A stretch of DNA of 6,137 bases, taken from positions 1 to 6,137 of the forward strand of contig CAJPOH010000062.1 in assembly GCA_905372205.1 (NCBI GenBank), written 5' to 3'. Below the pieces are notes generated by a model. It saw only the letters and a list, made by a program, of their open reading frames with translations, did not search any database and was not told where the DNA came from. Below are positions 1 to 6,137 of this stretch, piece by piece. This DNA is from an uncultured Treponema sp. (GTDB taxonomy: Bacteria > Spirochaetota > Spirochaetia > Treponematales > Treponemataceae). Position numbers and translations under genes: made by a program. Position 1 is the first letter of the stretch. The number at the start of each line of letters is the position of its first letter.

Positions 1-1
1 G

Positions 2-76
2 CAAAAATGGGATGTAGGCAGACTTCAGTCATCAGGCGGTGCATTAAAGAATTTAGCCTTGCAAGGATGGGAGTAG
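2..76 (+). CDS. C-terminal end of an unidentified upstream protein (partial)
   Basis: Reading from base 2 gives 24 codons and then TAG at 74-76. The peptide contains Gly/Ser and Leu/Trp residues and ends in LALQGWE. Of the three forward frames, one stops almost at once, and the other open one gives an Arg/Cys-rich, less protein-like peptide, so this is the likeliest end of a real gene. The fragment is too short to assign a family, and I do not recognise it. The gene begins before the window. It is followed by 141 nt of AT-rich spacer before the tRNAs, with only a weak 4-bp hairpin (76-79 with 91-94) that could act as a terminator. Confidence 0.35.
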   Translation, partial: QKWDVGRLQSSGGALKNLALQGWE

Positions 77-116
77 CCTGAAAAGAAAAGAGGCAATATT
101 TTTATAATTCATCATT

Positions 117-152
117 TAAAAGATATAATTCGACTAAAAGATATAATTCGAC
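117..152. repeat. perfect 18-bp tandem direct repeat, two copies
   Basis: The unit TAAAAGATATAATTCGAC occurs at 117-134 and again, with no gap and no mismatch, at 135-152. Each copy contains TATAAT (124-129 and 142-147), and a third TATAATTC lies just upstream at 103-110. The second copy ends 3 nt before the TTGACA box of the tRNA promoter. No -35 box sits at proper distance from either internal TATAAT. This could be a slippage duplication or a paired protein-binding site upstream of the tRNA promoter; the sequence alone does not decide. Confidence 0.9.
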
Positions 153-155
153 CTA

Positions 156-184
156 TTGACATTTTATCGTCTTTATAACAAACT
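156..184 (+). promoter_or_regulatory. probable promoter of the tRNA-His/tRNA-Arg unit
   Basis: A perfect -35 box TTGACA lies at 156-161. A 17-nt spacer leads to CAAACT (179-184), a weak -10 box that keeps the two most important bases (A at the second and T at the sixth position). The better-looking TATAAC at 174-179 is only 12 nt from the -35, too close for a sigma-70 type promoter. The sequence after the proposed -10 (ACCCGAG) is relatively G+C-rich for this region, as in promoters of stable RNAs under stringent control. Transcription would start near 190-192, about 27 nt before tRNA-His. The -35 box is clear; the -10 assignment is uncertain. Confidence 0.45.
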
Positions 185-217
185 ACCCGAGATGAGTTTT
201 CTTTTGAAGACTTTCAT

Positions 218-290
218 GGTGGACGTAGTTCAGTGGTAGAACTCCAGATTGTGGATCTGGCTGTCGTGGGTTCGAATCCCATCGACCACC
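218..290 (+). tRNA. tRNA-His (anticodon GTG)
   Basis: A full cloverleaf can be drawn. The extra G-1 (218) faces discriminator C73 (290), the identity pair of histidine tRNAs. The acceptor stem is 219-225 with 283-289; the D stem 228-231 with 239-242; the anticodon stem 244-248 with 256-260, with loop TTGTGGA and anticodon GTG at 251-253. The T stem is 266-270 with 278-282, closing the loop TTCGAAT. The 3' CCA is not encoded (the next bases are CTA), so it must be added by CCA transferase. The fifth acceptor pair is A223 against A285, a mismatch in an otherwise fully paired stem. The gene is the first of a two-tRNA cluster. Confidence 0.96.
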
Positions 291-299
291 CTAGTTTTT

Positions 300-373
<74 letters not shown>

Positions 374-543
374 AGGGGTCAAAGAGTGGGAATTTCCTTT
401 AAGTCCTCATTGCTTTTGAATAATTGGTCATAGCTTTCAATATAAATGAGTAATCAATAAAACCCTCAAAGTTACCCCTTAAGGTGGTGTTTCATCATAA
501 ACTAGTGAAAAAGCAATTATTTTTATATGAATAGGAGTAGAAT
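374..543 (+). other. 170-nt spacer and leader before the aminopeptidase gene
   Basis: No gene is visible here. The start has a purine-rich tail after the tRNA, and AAGGGGT (373-379) is complementary to ACCCCTT (474-480). Inside lie two further short complementary pairs, CTCATT 406-411 with AATGAG 445-450 and TTGAA 416-420 with TTCAA 436-440, so the region could fold as a nested structure. A weak promoter candidate is TTGAAT (416-421) with TATAAA (441-446), spacer 19 nt. The stretch ends with a strong ribosome binding site, AGGAG at 533-537, placed 6 nt before ATG 544. The aminopeptidase may be read from this weak promoter or from the tRNA promoter. Confidence 0.4.
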
Positions 544-2304
544 ATGGACATTACAGAAAAAGTTGAAATGCTTCGCTCCAAAATGAAGGATATGGGGCTT
601 AAAGCTTATTGTGTTCCTTCTTCAGACCCACATCAAAGTGAATACCTACCAGAAAACTATAAAACACGTGCTTTTATTTCAGGTTTTACAGGCTCTGCAG
701 GCACTGCTTTAGTGACAGATAAAGAAGCAATCCTTTGGACTGACGGAAGATATTTTTTGCAAGCAGAAAAGCAATTGCAAGGAACTCCCTTTGTTCTATA
801 TAAGATGGGAGAGCCAGGAGTGCCAACACTCACTGAATATCTTGCCAAGGAATTAAAAGATGGAGATAAGCTAGGATTTGATGGCAAAGTAGTTTCTCTT
901 AGCATGTTTGAAGACATGAAAGATAAAATATCTAATGGTGTTCAATTTGTTTCTGATAGAGATTTAGTGGGAGAAATCTGGAATGATAGACCTCTACCTG
1001 TTCTTTCTAAGGCTTTTGTGCATGGCAAAGAATATTCGGGGGAAGATGCAAAAGAAAGAATAGAAAAAGTGCGAAAAATGCTAAAAGAAGCAGGGCATGA
1101 TGCAACTGTTATTGGAGCATTGGAAGATGTTTGCTATCTTTTTAATATAAGAGGAAATGATGTTAGGTGCAATCCTGTAGTAACAGCATATAGCATAATT
1201 GATTCGGATAGGGCTATTCTTTTCATCTCAGAAAAACAATTAACAGACGAAGTGAAAAGCTACCTAGCATCTCAAGGAGTGACAATTCAAGACTACGAGG
1301 CAGTTTTTTCTGAAGCAGAAAAACTAACAGGTTCTGTCTATCTTGATCCTTCAAGAACTAATACCTATCTGTATAGTAAGATTAAAGCGAAAGTTGTGAA
1401 AGGACTTAATTTCACTTCAAAATTAAAGTGTATTAAAAATGAAACTGAGTTAAATAATTTTAGAGAAGCAATGGCTGTCGATGGTGTTGCAATGCTCAAT
1501 ATTCTAAAATGGATAGAAGAAAATGCAGGAAGTGGTATTACTGAATGGGATGTAAGTGAAAAACTTTTGGAATTTAGAAAAAAAGGTGATAAGTTCATAG
1601 AAGAAAGTTTTGAAACAATCGCAGGATACGGACCTGATGGTGCCATAATTCACTATGCTCCTTCTCCTTCTGGCTCTGCAAAACTAGAAAAAAAGAGTCT
1701 ATTTTTGCTAGATAGTGGTGGTCATTACCTTACAGGCACTACAGATATCACTCGTACTATTCCTTTAGGACCTCTTACAGATGAAGAAAAAGAGAATTAT
1801 ACAGCTGTCTTAAAAGCTCACATACAATTAGCGTTAGCAAAGTTCAAAAAAGGGACCAATGGCTGTGCTTTAGATGCAATAACTAGGCAATCAATTTGGA
1901 GGCTTGGCAAAGATTATAAACATGGAACAGGGCATGGAGTAGGGATGGTTCTTTCCGTGCATGAAGGTCCTCAATCTATTTCTACAAAGGTTTTAGATGT
2001 TCCAATGGAAGTAGGAATGGTAACGTCGGATGAGCCAGGTCTTTATATAGCTAATAAACATGGCATTAGGATTGAAAGTCTTATAGTAACCAAGCCTTTT
2101 GTAGAAAATGAACATGGTGTTTTCTATCAGTTTGAAACAATTACTATATGTCCAATAGATATTCGTCCGATAATAAAGGAGAGATTGTTACAAGAAGAAA
2201 TTGATTGGCTTAATGACTATCACAAAAAAGTGTTTGATGTTTTATCAAAACGAATCGACCCATCTATGATGGAGTTTTTGAAAGAAAAAACACGTGCGAT
2301 ATAA
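544..2304 (+). CDS. Xaa-Pro aminopeptidase, M24B family, XPNPEP1-like three-domain form
   Basis: This 586-residue cytosolic metalloenzyme removes the N-terminal residue from peptides whose second residue is proline, helping to recycle peptides. The order is two creatinase-N type domains (about 1-150 and 160-310), the pita-bread M24 catalytic domain (about 315-525), and a C-terminal M24_C segment that begins near FETITICPID. All five metal ligands of the family are present: D390 and D401 (in LLDSGG and TTDITRT), H464 (GTGHGVG), E497 (SDEPG) and E511 (RIES). The supporting histidines H370, H460 and H473 are also there, at the same spacing as in human XPNPEP1. There is no signal peptide. It is longer than the roughly 440-residue E. 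coli PepP and belongs to the eukaryote-like subgroup also common in bacteria. The start is set by AGGAG, 6 nt upstream. The stop codon lies inside the outer arm of the following terminator. pepP is sometimes used as a name, but the subgroup differs. Confidence 0.96.
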   Translation: MDITEKVEMLRSKMKDMGLKAYCVPSSDPHQSEYLPENYKTRAFISGFTGSAGTALVTDKEAILWTDGRYFLQAEKQLQGTPFVLYKMGEPGVPTLTEYLAKELKDGDKLGFDGKVVSLSMFEDMKDKISNGVQFVSDRDLVGEIWNDRPLPVLSKAFVHGKEYSGEDAKERIEKVRKMLKEAGHDATVIGALEDVCYLFNIRGNDVRCNPVVTAYSIIDSDRAILFISEKQLTDEVKSYLASQGVTIQDYEAVFSEAEKLTGSVYLDPSRTNTYLYSKIKAKVVKGLNFTSKLKCIKNETELNNFREAMAVDGVAMLNILKWIEENAGSGITEWDVSEKLLEFRKKGDKFIEESFETIAGYGPDGAIIHYAPSPSGSAKLEKKSLFLLDSGGHYLTGTTDITRTIPLGPLTDEEKENYTAVLKAHIQLALAKFKKGTNGCALDAITRQSIWRLGKDYKHGTGHGVGMVLSVHEGPQSISTKVLDVPMEVGMVTSDEPGLYIANKHGIRIESLIVTKPFVENEHGVFYQFETITICPIDIRPIIKERLLQEEIDWLNDYHKKVFDVLSKRIDPSMMEFLKEKTRAI

Positions 2305-2361
2305 GATTGAATGCCCTCCAATGTCATTTTTTGCATTGGGGGCTTACAAAATCTTATTTTT
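2301..2361 (+). terminator. two-tier intrinsic terminator after the aminopeptidase gene
   Basis: The outer stem ATAAGATT (2301-2308) pairs perfectly with AATCTTAT (2350-2357). An inner G+C-rich stem joins GCCCTCCAATG (2313-2323) to CATTGGGGGC (2334-2343), with one G-U pair and one bulged C. A run of five T (2357-2361) follows. The outer left arm contains the TAA stop (2302-2304), so the full structure forms only once the terminating ribosome has left. It should separate the aminopeptidase transcript from the next gene. Confidence 0.85.
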
Positions 2362-2409
2362 CTTGTAACAAATGTTGATTTTATATATTTTTGAGATATT
2401 ATTTATGTA

Positions 2410-2438
2410 TTGAATATAGTTTTTTTATTTTATATAAT
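2410..2438 (+). promoter_or_regulatory. sigma-70 type promoter for the STAS/zinc-ribbon gene
   Basis: The -35 box TTGAAT (2410-2415, four of six consensus bases) and a perfect -10 box TATAAT (2433-2438) are separated by the ideal 17 nt. The spacer is very T-rich. Transcription would start near 2445, giving a leader of about 50 nt. It lies just after a terminator, as expected for the start of a new unit. The remaining bases of the gap (2362-2409) are AT-rich with nothing else recognisable. Confidence 0.7.
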
Positions 2439-2494
2439 CGGTACTGCCTTGATTTTGGTATGAACGGTGCTAACTTTAGGAGACAAGAAAATTT

Positions 2495-3046
2495 ATGAGT
2501 AATAACAACATAATACCGGGCTTTGATGATGAGCGAGATGAAAGTCTTACCATAAAATTGCAGAAGATTGAATCTTTAAGCAATTGTATGGTTATTTTTT
2601 TGAATGGTTATATTGATACGTATAATTCAAGTTTTTTTCAGAAACGTGTAGCAAAAATTATAGAATCAGGATATGTCCAGTTAGTATTTAACTGTGCTAG
2701 TTTAAATTATGTTTCTTCAACAGGAATTGGTTCTTTCACTGCTTTCTTAAAAACAGTCAAGCCTAAGGGGGGAGATATAGTCCTACTTGATATTCAACCA
2801 AAGGTTTATGAAGTTTTTCAGTTGTTAGGATTTTCACAATTCTTTAATGTAAAAGACTCTCTTGAAGATGCAGAAGCCTTCTTTAAGGCAGGAACTGCAG
2901 CAATTCAAACTAATGCATTCCCACAAGTGTTTGCTTGCCCGATTTGTTCTAAAAAGCTAAAAGCAACAAAACCTGGACGTTTTAGATGTTCAGAATGCAA
3001 AACAATTCTTGCGATTGATGGAAATGCAAGAGTGTTCTTAGGTTAG
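2495..3046 (+). CDS. STAS-domain protein with C-terminal zinc ribbon (anti-sigma factor antagonist-like)
   Basis: The protein has 183 residues. Residues about 17-130 form a STAS domain of the SpoIIAA/RsbV type: an early beta strand ending in FLNGYID, then LVFNCASLNYVSSTGIGSF and a C-terminal part with LLGFSQFF. Family members bind anti-sigma kinases and are switched by phosphorylation at the residue before the conserved Gly. Here that residue is Thr76, not the usual Ser, and the expected Asp is Ser74. A linker (about 131-146) leads to a four-cysteine zinc ribbon, CPIC (C148, C151) and CSEC (C165, C168), which could bind nucleic acid or protein; that is inference. There is no signal peptide or membrane segment. 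AGGAG at 2478-2482 is 12 nt from ATG, longer than usual, but no in-frame start lies between. No cognate kinase or sigma factor gene is in the window, so the partner is unknown. clpB follows after 107 nt. Confidence 0.88.
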   Translation: MSNNNIIPGFDDERDESLTIKLQKIESLSNCMVIFLNGYIDTYNSSFFQKRVAKIIESGYVQLVFNCASLNYVSSTGIGSFTAFLKTVKPKGGDIVLLDIQPKVYEVFQLLGFSQFFNVKDSLEDAEAFFKAGTAAIQTNAFPQVFACPICSKKLKATKPGRFRCSECKTILAIDGNARVFLG

Positions 3047-3070
3047 TAATCTTAAATGGAAGACTAACCT
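3040..3070 (+). promoter_or_regulatory. hairpin competing with the downstream terminator (possible antiterminator)
   Basis: AGGTTAGT (3040-3047), which contains the stop codon of the STAS gene, is perfectly complementary to ACTAACCT (3063-3070), with a 15-nt loop. The right arm shares bases 3066-3070 with the left arm of the terminator at 3066-3094, so the two hairpins cannot form together. A ribosome on the stop codon would block the first hairpin and leave the terminator free. The base pairing is seen; the regulatory role is inference, and the hairpin could be an accident of sequence. Confidence 0.4.
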
Positions 3071-3094
3071 TAAAAACATGTTTTAAGGTTTTTT
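3066..3094 (+). terminator. intrinsic terminator between the STAS gene and clpB
   Basis: AACCTTAAAA (3066-3075) pairs with TTTTAAGGTT (3081-3090) across a 5-nt loop, and a run of six T spans 3089-3094. The 10-bp stem has only two G-C pairs, so the terminator may leak. It lies 20 nt after the STAS stop codon and 60 nt before the clpB start, so any clpB transcript from the upstream promoter must read through it. Confidence 0.7.
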
Positions 3095-3153
3095 ATTAAT
3101 TTTGTTTCTTCTTTCTATTGCCTCGTCTCGTTTTTTTTCTTAACTTATAAGGT
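3095..3153 (+). promoter_or_regulatory. pyrimidine-rich clpB leader without a proper ribosome binding site
   Basis: Bases 3095-3145 are mostly T and C, including a run of eight or more T at 3131-3138. The only Shine-Dalgarno-like bases, AAGG at 3149-3152, are a single nucleotide from ATG 3154, too close for normal pairing with 16S rRNA. No sigma-70 promoter at workable distance is convincing: TTGCCT (3118-3123) and TATAAG (3146-3151) are 22 nt apart and the latter abuts the start codon. No CIRCE operator (TTAGCACTC, 9 nt, GAGTGCTAA) is present. A U-rich leader can recruit ribosomes through protein S1; that this happens here is inference. Confidence 0.4.
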
Positions 3154-5730
3154 ATGAATACTGACATATATACAATTAAGTCTCTAGAAGCTTTGAAAGA
3201 AGCTGAGTCTCTAGCACAGAGAAAAAATAATAGCCTCATAGAAAAAGAACATCTTTTATATGCACTTTTAGTCCAAGAAGATGGAATTGTTCCTGCAATT
3301 GTCTCTAAGATATGTGGCTCTCCTCACGCTATTTTATCCGATGTTGAGCGTTTAATAGATGAAAAACCTCGCACCTTTGGTGATACTGCACACACTAGCC
3401 TTTCGGGAGGGCTAGAGCATGCTTTAGTGCAAGCAGAAGCATATGCTAAAAAGCTAAAAGATGAATATGTTTCAACAGAACATTTTCTATTGGCTTTGCA
3501 AGAAGATGGTGGTAAAGTTGCAGATGTGTTAAAAGCACACGGAATTAACACAAAAACAATTTTAGAAGCATTAAGAGAAAGCAGGGGAAATGCACGTGTT
3601 ACAAGTGAAACCCCAGAAGCCACTTTTAATGCATTAGACAAATACTGTTTAGACCTCACTAGCCAAGCAAAAGGAGAAAAACTAGACCCTGTTATTGGGC
3701 GTGATGATGAAATTAGACGTGTTATGCAAGTTTTATCTCGAAGAACCAAAAATAATCCAGTTTTGATTGGAGAACCAGGTGTCGGAAAAACAGCAATTGT
3801 TGAAGGGCTTGCTCGCCGTATTGCATTAGATGATGTTCCTGATAGTTTAAAAGGAAAACGTGTTTTAGCTCTTGACTTAGGTGCATTGGTTGCAGGTGCA
3901 AAGTATAGAGGAGAATTTGAAGAAAGATTAAAAGCTGTTATTAACGAAGTTGGGCAATCAGAAGGAAATGTTATCTTATTCATAGATGAAATGCACACCC
4001 TTGTGGGAGCAGGAGCCAGCGAAGGTTCTATGGACGCTTCTAACTTATTAAAGCCTGCTTTGGCTAGAGGAAAGCTTAGAGCAATAGGGGCAACAACGCT
4101 TAATGAATACAGAAAATACATAGAAAAAGATGCAGCACTAGAAAGAAGGTTTCAACAAGTTTATTGCCATGAACCAAGTGTTGAAGACACTATCTCTATC
4201 TTGAGAGGTTTGCAAGAAAAGTATGAAGTGCATCACGGAGTGCGAATTAAGGATGAAGCTTTAATAGCAGCGGCTACTCTTTCAAATAGATATATTACAT
4301 CTCGCTTTTTACCTGATAAAGCAATTGATTTAGTTGATGAGGCTGCAAGCAGGCTAAAGATGGAAATTGAAAGCCAACCTGTAGCTCTTGACGAAGTTGA
4401 AAGAAAGATTTTACAACTTGATATAGAAAAAGTCTCTCTTTCTAAGGAAGAAGATGATCTTTCTTCTAAAGAACGTCTAATGAAAATTGAAAAAGAGCTT
4501 ATGGAACTAAAAGAAAAACGTGATGCAATGAAAATGCAATGGCAAAATGAAAAAGCAAAAATCAATGAGTCGAGGCAATACAAAGAAGAACTAGAAAAAC
4601 TAAGAATAGAAGAAGCAAAATATGTGAGAGAGGGAGACTTAAACCGTGCTGCAGAGTTAAAGTATGGAAAGATTCCAACTTTGCAAAAAAAATTAGAAGA
4701 GATTACAAAACTAAATGATGTTGCCTCTAATTCTGGTAAGCAATTACTTAGAGAAGAAGTGAGCGAGCAAGATATTGCACGCATTGTTTCTATGTGGACA
4801 GGCATTCCAGTCTCCAAGATGCTGGCTGATGAAATGCAAAAATATTTGCATTTGGAAGATGTCTTAAAAAAAAGAGTTGTGGGGCAAGATGAAGCAATTT
4901 ATGCAGTTTCCCAAGCTATTAGAAGAAATAAAGCTGGTCTTTCAGATGGAAACAAACCTTTGGCTAGCTTTTTGTGTATTGGTCCTACAGGTGTTGGTAA
5001 AACAGAACTGGCAAAAACTTTGAGTTCTTTTTTGTTTAATGATGAGACAGCTCTAACTCGAATTGATATGAGTGAGTATATGGAAAAGATTTCTGTTAGT
5101 CGTTTGATAGGGGCAGCCCCAGGTTATGTAGGATACGAAGAAGGTGGGCAACTTACAGAAGCTGTGAGGAGAAGACCATACAGTGTAATTCTTTTTGATG
5201 AAATTGAAAAAGCTCATAGAGATGTATTTAATATCTTTTTGCAAATATTGGACGATGGACGCTTAACTGATAGTCAAGGTCGTGTTGTTGACTTTAAAAA
5301 CACAATCATCATTATGACTAGTAACATAGGCTCTGAGTATTTTTTGGAAGATGTGCCAAACATAAAAGAAAAAATTGATGAACTTTTGCTTCAATCTTTT
5401 AGACCAGAGTTTATTAATAGAATTGATGAAGTGCTTTTGTTTAATAAACTTGACAAGACTTCTATTAGAGGGATTGTTGATATTCAACTTGAAAATGTTA
5501 ATAAGAGATTAAAAGAAAGAAAAAGAATGATAATAGTTGAAGATGCTGCAAAGGACTTTCTTATGGAAAAAGGTTATAATCCAGCTTTTGGAGCTAGACC
5601 ATTAAAGAGGACTATTCAAAGCGAGATTGAAAACAGGATTGCTCAAATGATATTAGAAGGTAAATTTGCTGAAGGAAAGTCCCTTTTAGTAAAACGTAAT
5701 GGAGATGAGTTAGCTTTTGATGTCCAGTAA
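3154..5730 (+). CDS. clpB: ATP-dependent chaperone ClpB (protein disaggregase)
   Basis: This 858-residue Hsp100 chaperone forms hexamers in the cytoplasm that pull polypeptides out of aggregates together with DnaK. Domains in order: a Clp N domain with two repeats (about 1-150); AAA+ domain 1 with Walker A GEPGVGKT (206-213), pore Tyr251, Walker B D278-E279 and arginine fingers R331-R332; the coiled-coil middle domain (about 410-525) carrying the [15 protein letters not shown] motif; then AAA+ domain 2 with Walker A GPTGVGKT (610-617), pore Tyr658 in GYVGYEEGG, Walker B D682-E683, arginine finger R756 and sensor-2 R815 in GARPLKR. The long middle domain separates ClpB from ClpA, and no IGF-type ClpP-binding loop is seen. 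Every catalytic residue is intact and the length is normal for the family. The ATG at 3154 fits the usual N-terminus ([13 protein letters not shown] follows) despite lacking a properly spaced ribosome binding site. Its last 11 nt overlap the next gene. Confidence 0.98.
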   Translation: MNTDIYTIKSLEALKEAESLAQRKNNSLIEKEHLLYALLVQEDGIVPAIVSKICGSPHAILSDVERLIDEKPRTFGDTAHTSLSGGLEHALVQAEAYAKKLKDEYVSTEHFLLALQEDGGKVADVLKAHGINTKTILEALRESRGNARVTSETPEATFNALDKYCLDLTSQAKGEKLDPVIGRDDEIRRVMQVLSRRTKNNPVLIGEPGVGKTAIVEGLARRIALDDVPDSLKGKRVLALDLGALVAGAKYRGEFEERLKAVINEVGQSEGNVILFIDEMHTLVGAGASEGSMDASNLLKPALARGKLRAIGATTLNEYRKYIEKDAALERRFQQVYCHEPSVEDTISILRGLQEKYEVHHGVRIKDEALIAAATLSNRYITSRFLPDKAIDLVDEAASRLKMEIESQPVALDEVERKILQLDIEKVSLSKEEDDLSSKERLMKIEKELMELKEKRDAMKMQWQNEKAKINESRQYKEELEKLRIEEAKYVREGDLNRAAELKYGKIPTLQKKLEEITKLNDVASNSGKQLLREEVSEQDIARIVSMWTGIPVSKMLADEMQKYLHLEDVLKKRVVGQDEAIYAVSQAIRRNKAGLSDGNKPLASFLCIGPTGVGKTELAKTLSSFLFNDETALTRIDMSEYMEKISVSRLIGAAPGYVGYEEGGQLTEAVRRRPYSVILFDEIEKAHRDVFNIFLQILDDGRLTDSQGRVVDFKNTIIIMTSNIGSEYFLEDVPNIKEKIDELLLQSFRPEFINRIDEVLLFNKLDKTSIRGIVDIQLENVNKRLKERKRMIIVEDAAKDFLMEKGYNPAFGARPLKRTIQSEIENRIAQMILEGKFAEGKSLLVKRNGDELAFDVQ

Positions 5731-6137
5731 TGTTATTTTGATAGGACTTGTAGGAAAGTCTTGTGCAGGAAAAAATGAAGCAGGAAAGATATTAGAGAAG
5801 TTTGGCTGGCATGTAATAGATGCAGATGAAATAAGTCGCTCTATTTTTTCCCAGCAACAAAAAGAAATACACTCACTTTTTATTGAAGAAGCTAACAGAA
5901 GAGGAACAAAAATAGAAAATGAAGATGGTTCTCTTAATAAGAAAAGACTATCTTCTTTTCTATTCAAACACAAAGAACTTTTGGCAAAAATGGAAGATTT
6001 CATTTTGCCTAAAATTGTGAAGGAAATCGAAAAAGAAATTGACTATATAATAAAAAATAATGAAAATCCACGCATTGCACTAAATGCTCCAACTCTCCAT
6101 AAGACCGCACTTTTTGACCGCTGTTCTTATATAATGT
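5720..6137 (+). CDS. coaE: dephospho-CoA kinase, divergent (N-terminal 139 residues, runs off the window)
   Basis: The family phosphorylates the 3'-hydroxyl of dephospho-CoA with ATP, the last step of coenzyme A synthesis, in the cytoplasm. Seen here: a start strand VILIGLVG, a P-loop at 12-19 reading GKSCAGKN, then [10 protein letters not shown] (D34, D36, R40), which matches the family's VIDAD motif, and a DGSLNKKRL segment matching its DGxLDRxxL. Departures from the usual family are Asn19 where the P-loop normally ends in Ser/Thr, Leu96-Pro97 where His-Pro is common, and LNAPTLHK (121-128) instead of the usual DxPLLFE. ATG 5720 overlaps the clpB stop by 11 nt in another frame, suggesting translational coupling; GGAG at 5701-5704 and GAG at 5707-5709 are the only upstream ribosome-binding candidates. 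Another P-loop nucleoside or nucleotide kinase is a less likely alternative. Confidence 0.82.
   Translation, partial: MSSNVILIGLVGKSCAGKNEAGKILEKFGWHVIDADEISRSIFSQQQKEIHSLFIEEANRRGTKIENEDGSLNKKRLSSFLFKHKELLAKMEDFILPKIVKEIEKEIDYIIKNNENPRIALNAPTLHKTALFDRCSYIM

Noticed and set aside
76..103. Possible terminator after the upstream gene fragment (GCCT 76-79 with AGGC 91-94, then a T-rich stretch)
   Set aside because: The stem is only 4 bp with an 11-nt loop and the T run is interrupted, so it is too weak to list as a feature.
174..179. TATAAC as the -10 box of the tRNA promoter
   Set aside because: It matches the consensus better than the chosen site but is only 12 nt from TTGACA, outside the workable spacer range, and has no other -35 box at 16-18 nt.
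387..397. Short palindrome GGAATTTCC as an operator
   Set aside because: Such a short A/T-centred palindrome is expected by chance in this sequence and has no partner copy nearby.
3118..3151. Promoter for clpB made of TTGCCT and TATAAG
   Set aside because: The 22-nt spacer is too long, and the -10 box ends 2 nt before the start codon, so transcription would begin inside the gene.
3324..4121. A 265-codon open frame on the minus strand opposite clpB
   Set aside because: It lies wholly inside the clearly coding clpB gene, and its Ser/Phe/Leu-rich product shows no domain. It is a shadow of biased codon use on the other strand. The same holds for minus-strand frames at 657-917, 1365-1646, 4233-4817, 5053-5244, 5263-5487 and 5710-6003.

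Overview
This is an AT-rich (by eye about two thirds A+T) stretch of a bacterial chromosome with all genes on the + strand. It holds housekeeping and stress genes. I see no mobile element, CRISPR array, phage gene or origin. The gene mix (XPNPEP1-type Xaa-Pro aminopeptidase, STAS domain fused to a zinc ribbon, ClpB, and a divergent dephospho-CoA kinase with an AGKN-type P-loop) makes me think of a spirochaete, perhaps a host-associated Treponema-like organism. That placement rests on memory of family features and is only a moderate guess.

Layout. Bases 2-76 look like the last codons of an upstream gene. Bases 77-217 carry a perfect 18-bp tandem repeat and then a probable stable-RNA promoter. 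It drives tRNA-His(GTG) at 218-290 and tRNA-Arg(TCG) at 300-373, which are only 9 nt apart; neither encodes CCA. A 170-nt leader (374-543) precedes the aminopeptidase gene (544-2304), which ends in a strong stem-terminator. A clear promoter (TTGAAT, 17 nt, TATAAT) then starts the transcript of the STAS/zinc-ribbon gene (2495-3046). A hairpin terminator lies between it and clpB (3154-5730), overlapping a second, mutually exclusive hairpin. The end of clpB overlaps the start of the dephospho-CoA kinase gene (5720 to beyond the window end) by 11 nt.

How the parts relate. The two tRNAs form one small transcription unit, possibly reading into the aminopeptidase gene. The aminopeptidase (peptide recycling) and ClpB (disaggregation of proteins) both serve protein turnover, but the terminator at 2301-2361 separates their transcripts. 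The STAS gene and clpB may be joined by read-through across a conditional-looking terminator, since I found no convincing separate clpB promoter and no CIRCE heat-shock operator. clpB and coaE are probably translationally coupled.

Nothing here is clearly a new biological system. The points most worth a second look are the alternative hairpins between the STAS gene and clpB, the STAS/zinc-ribbon fusion, the unusual P-loop of the CoaE-like protein, and an A-A mismatch in the tRNA-His acceptor stem.
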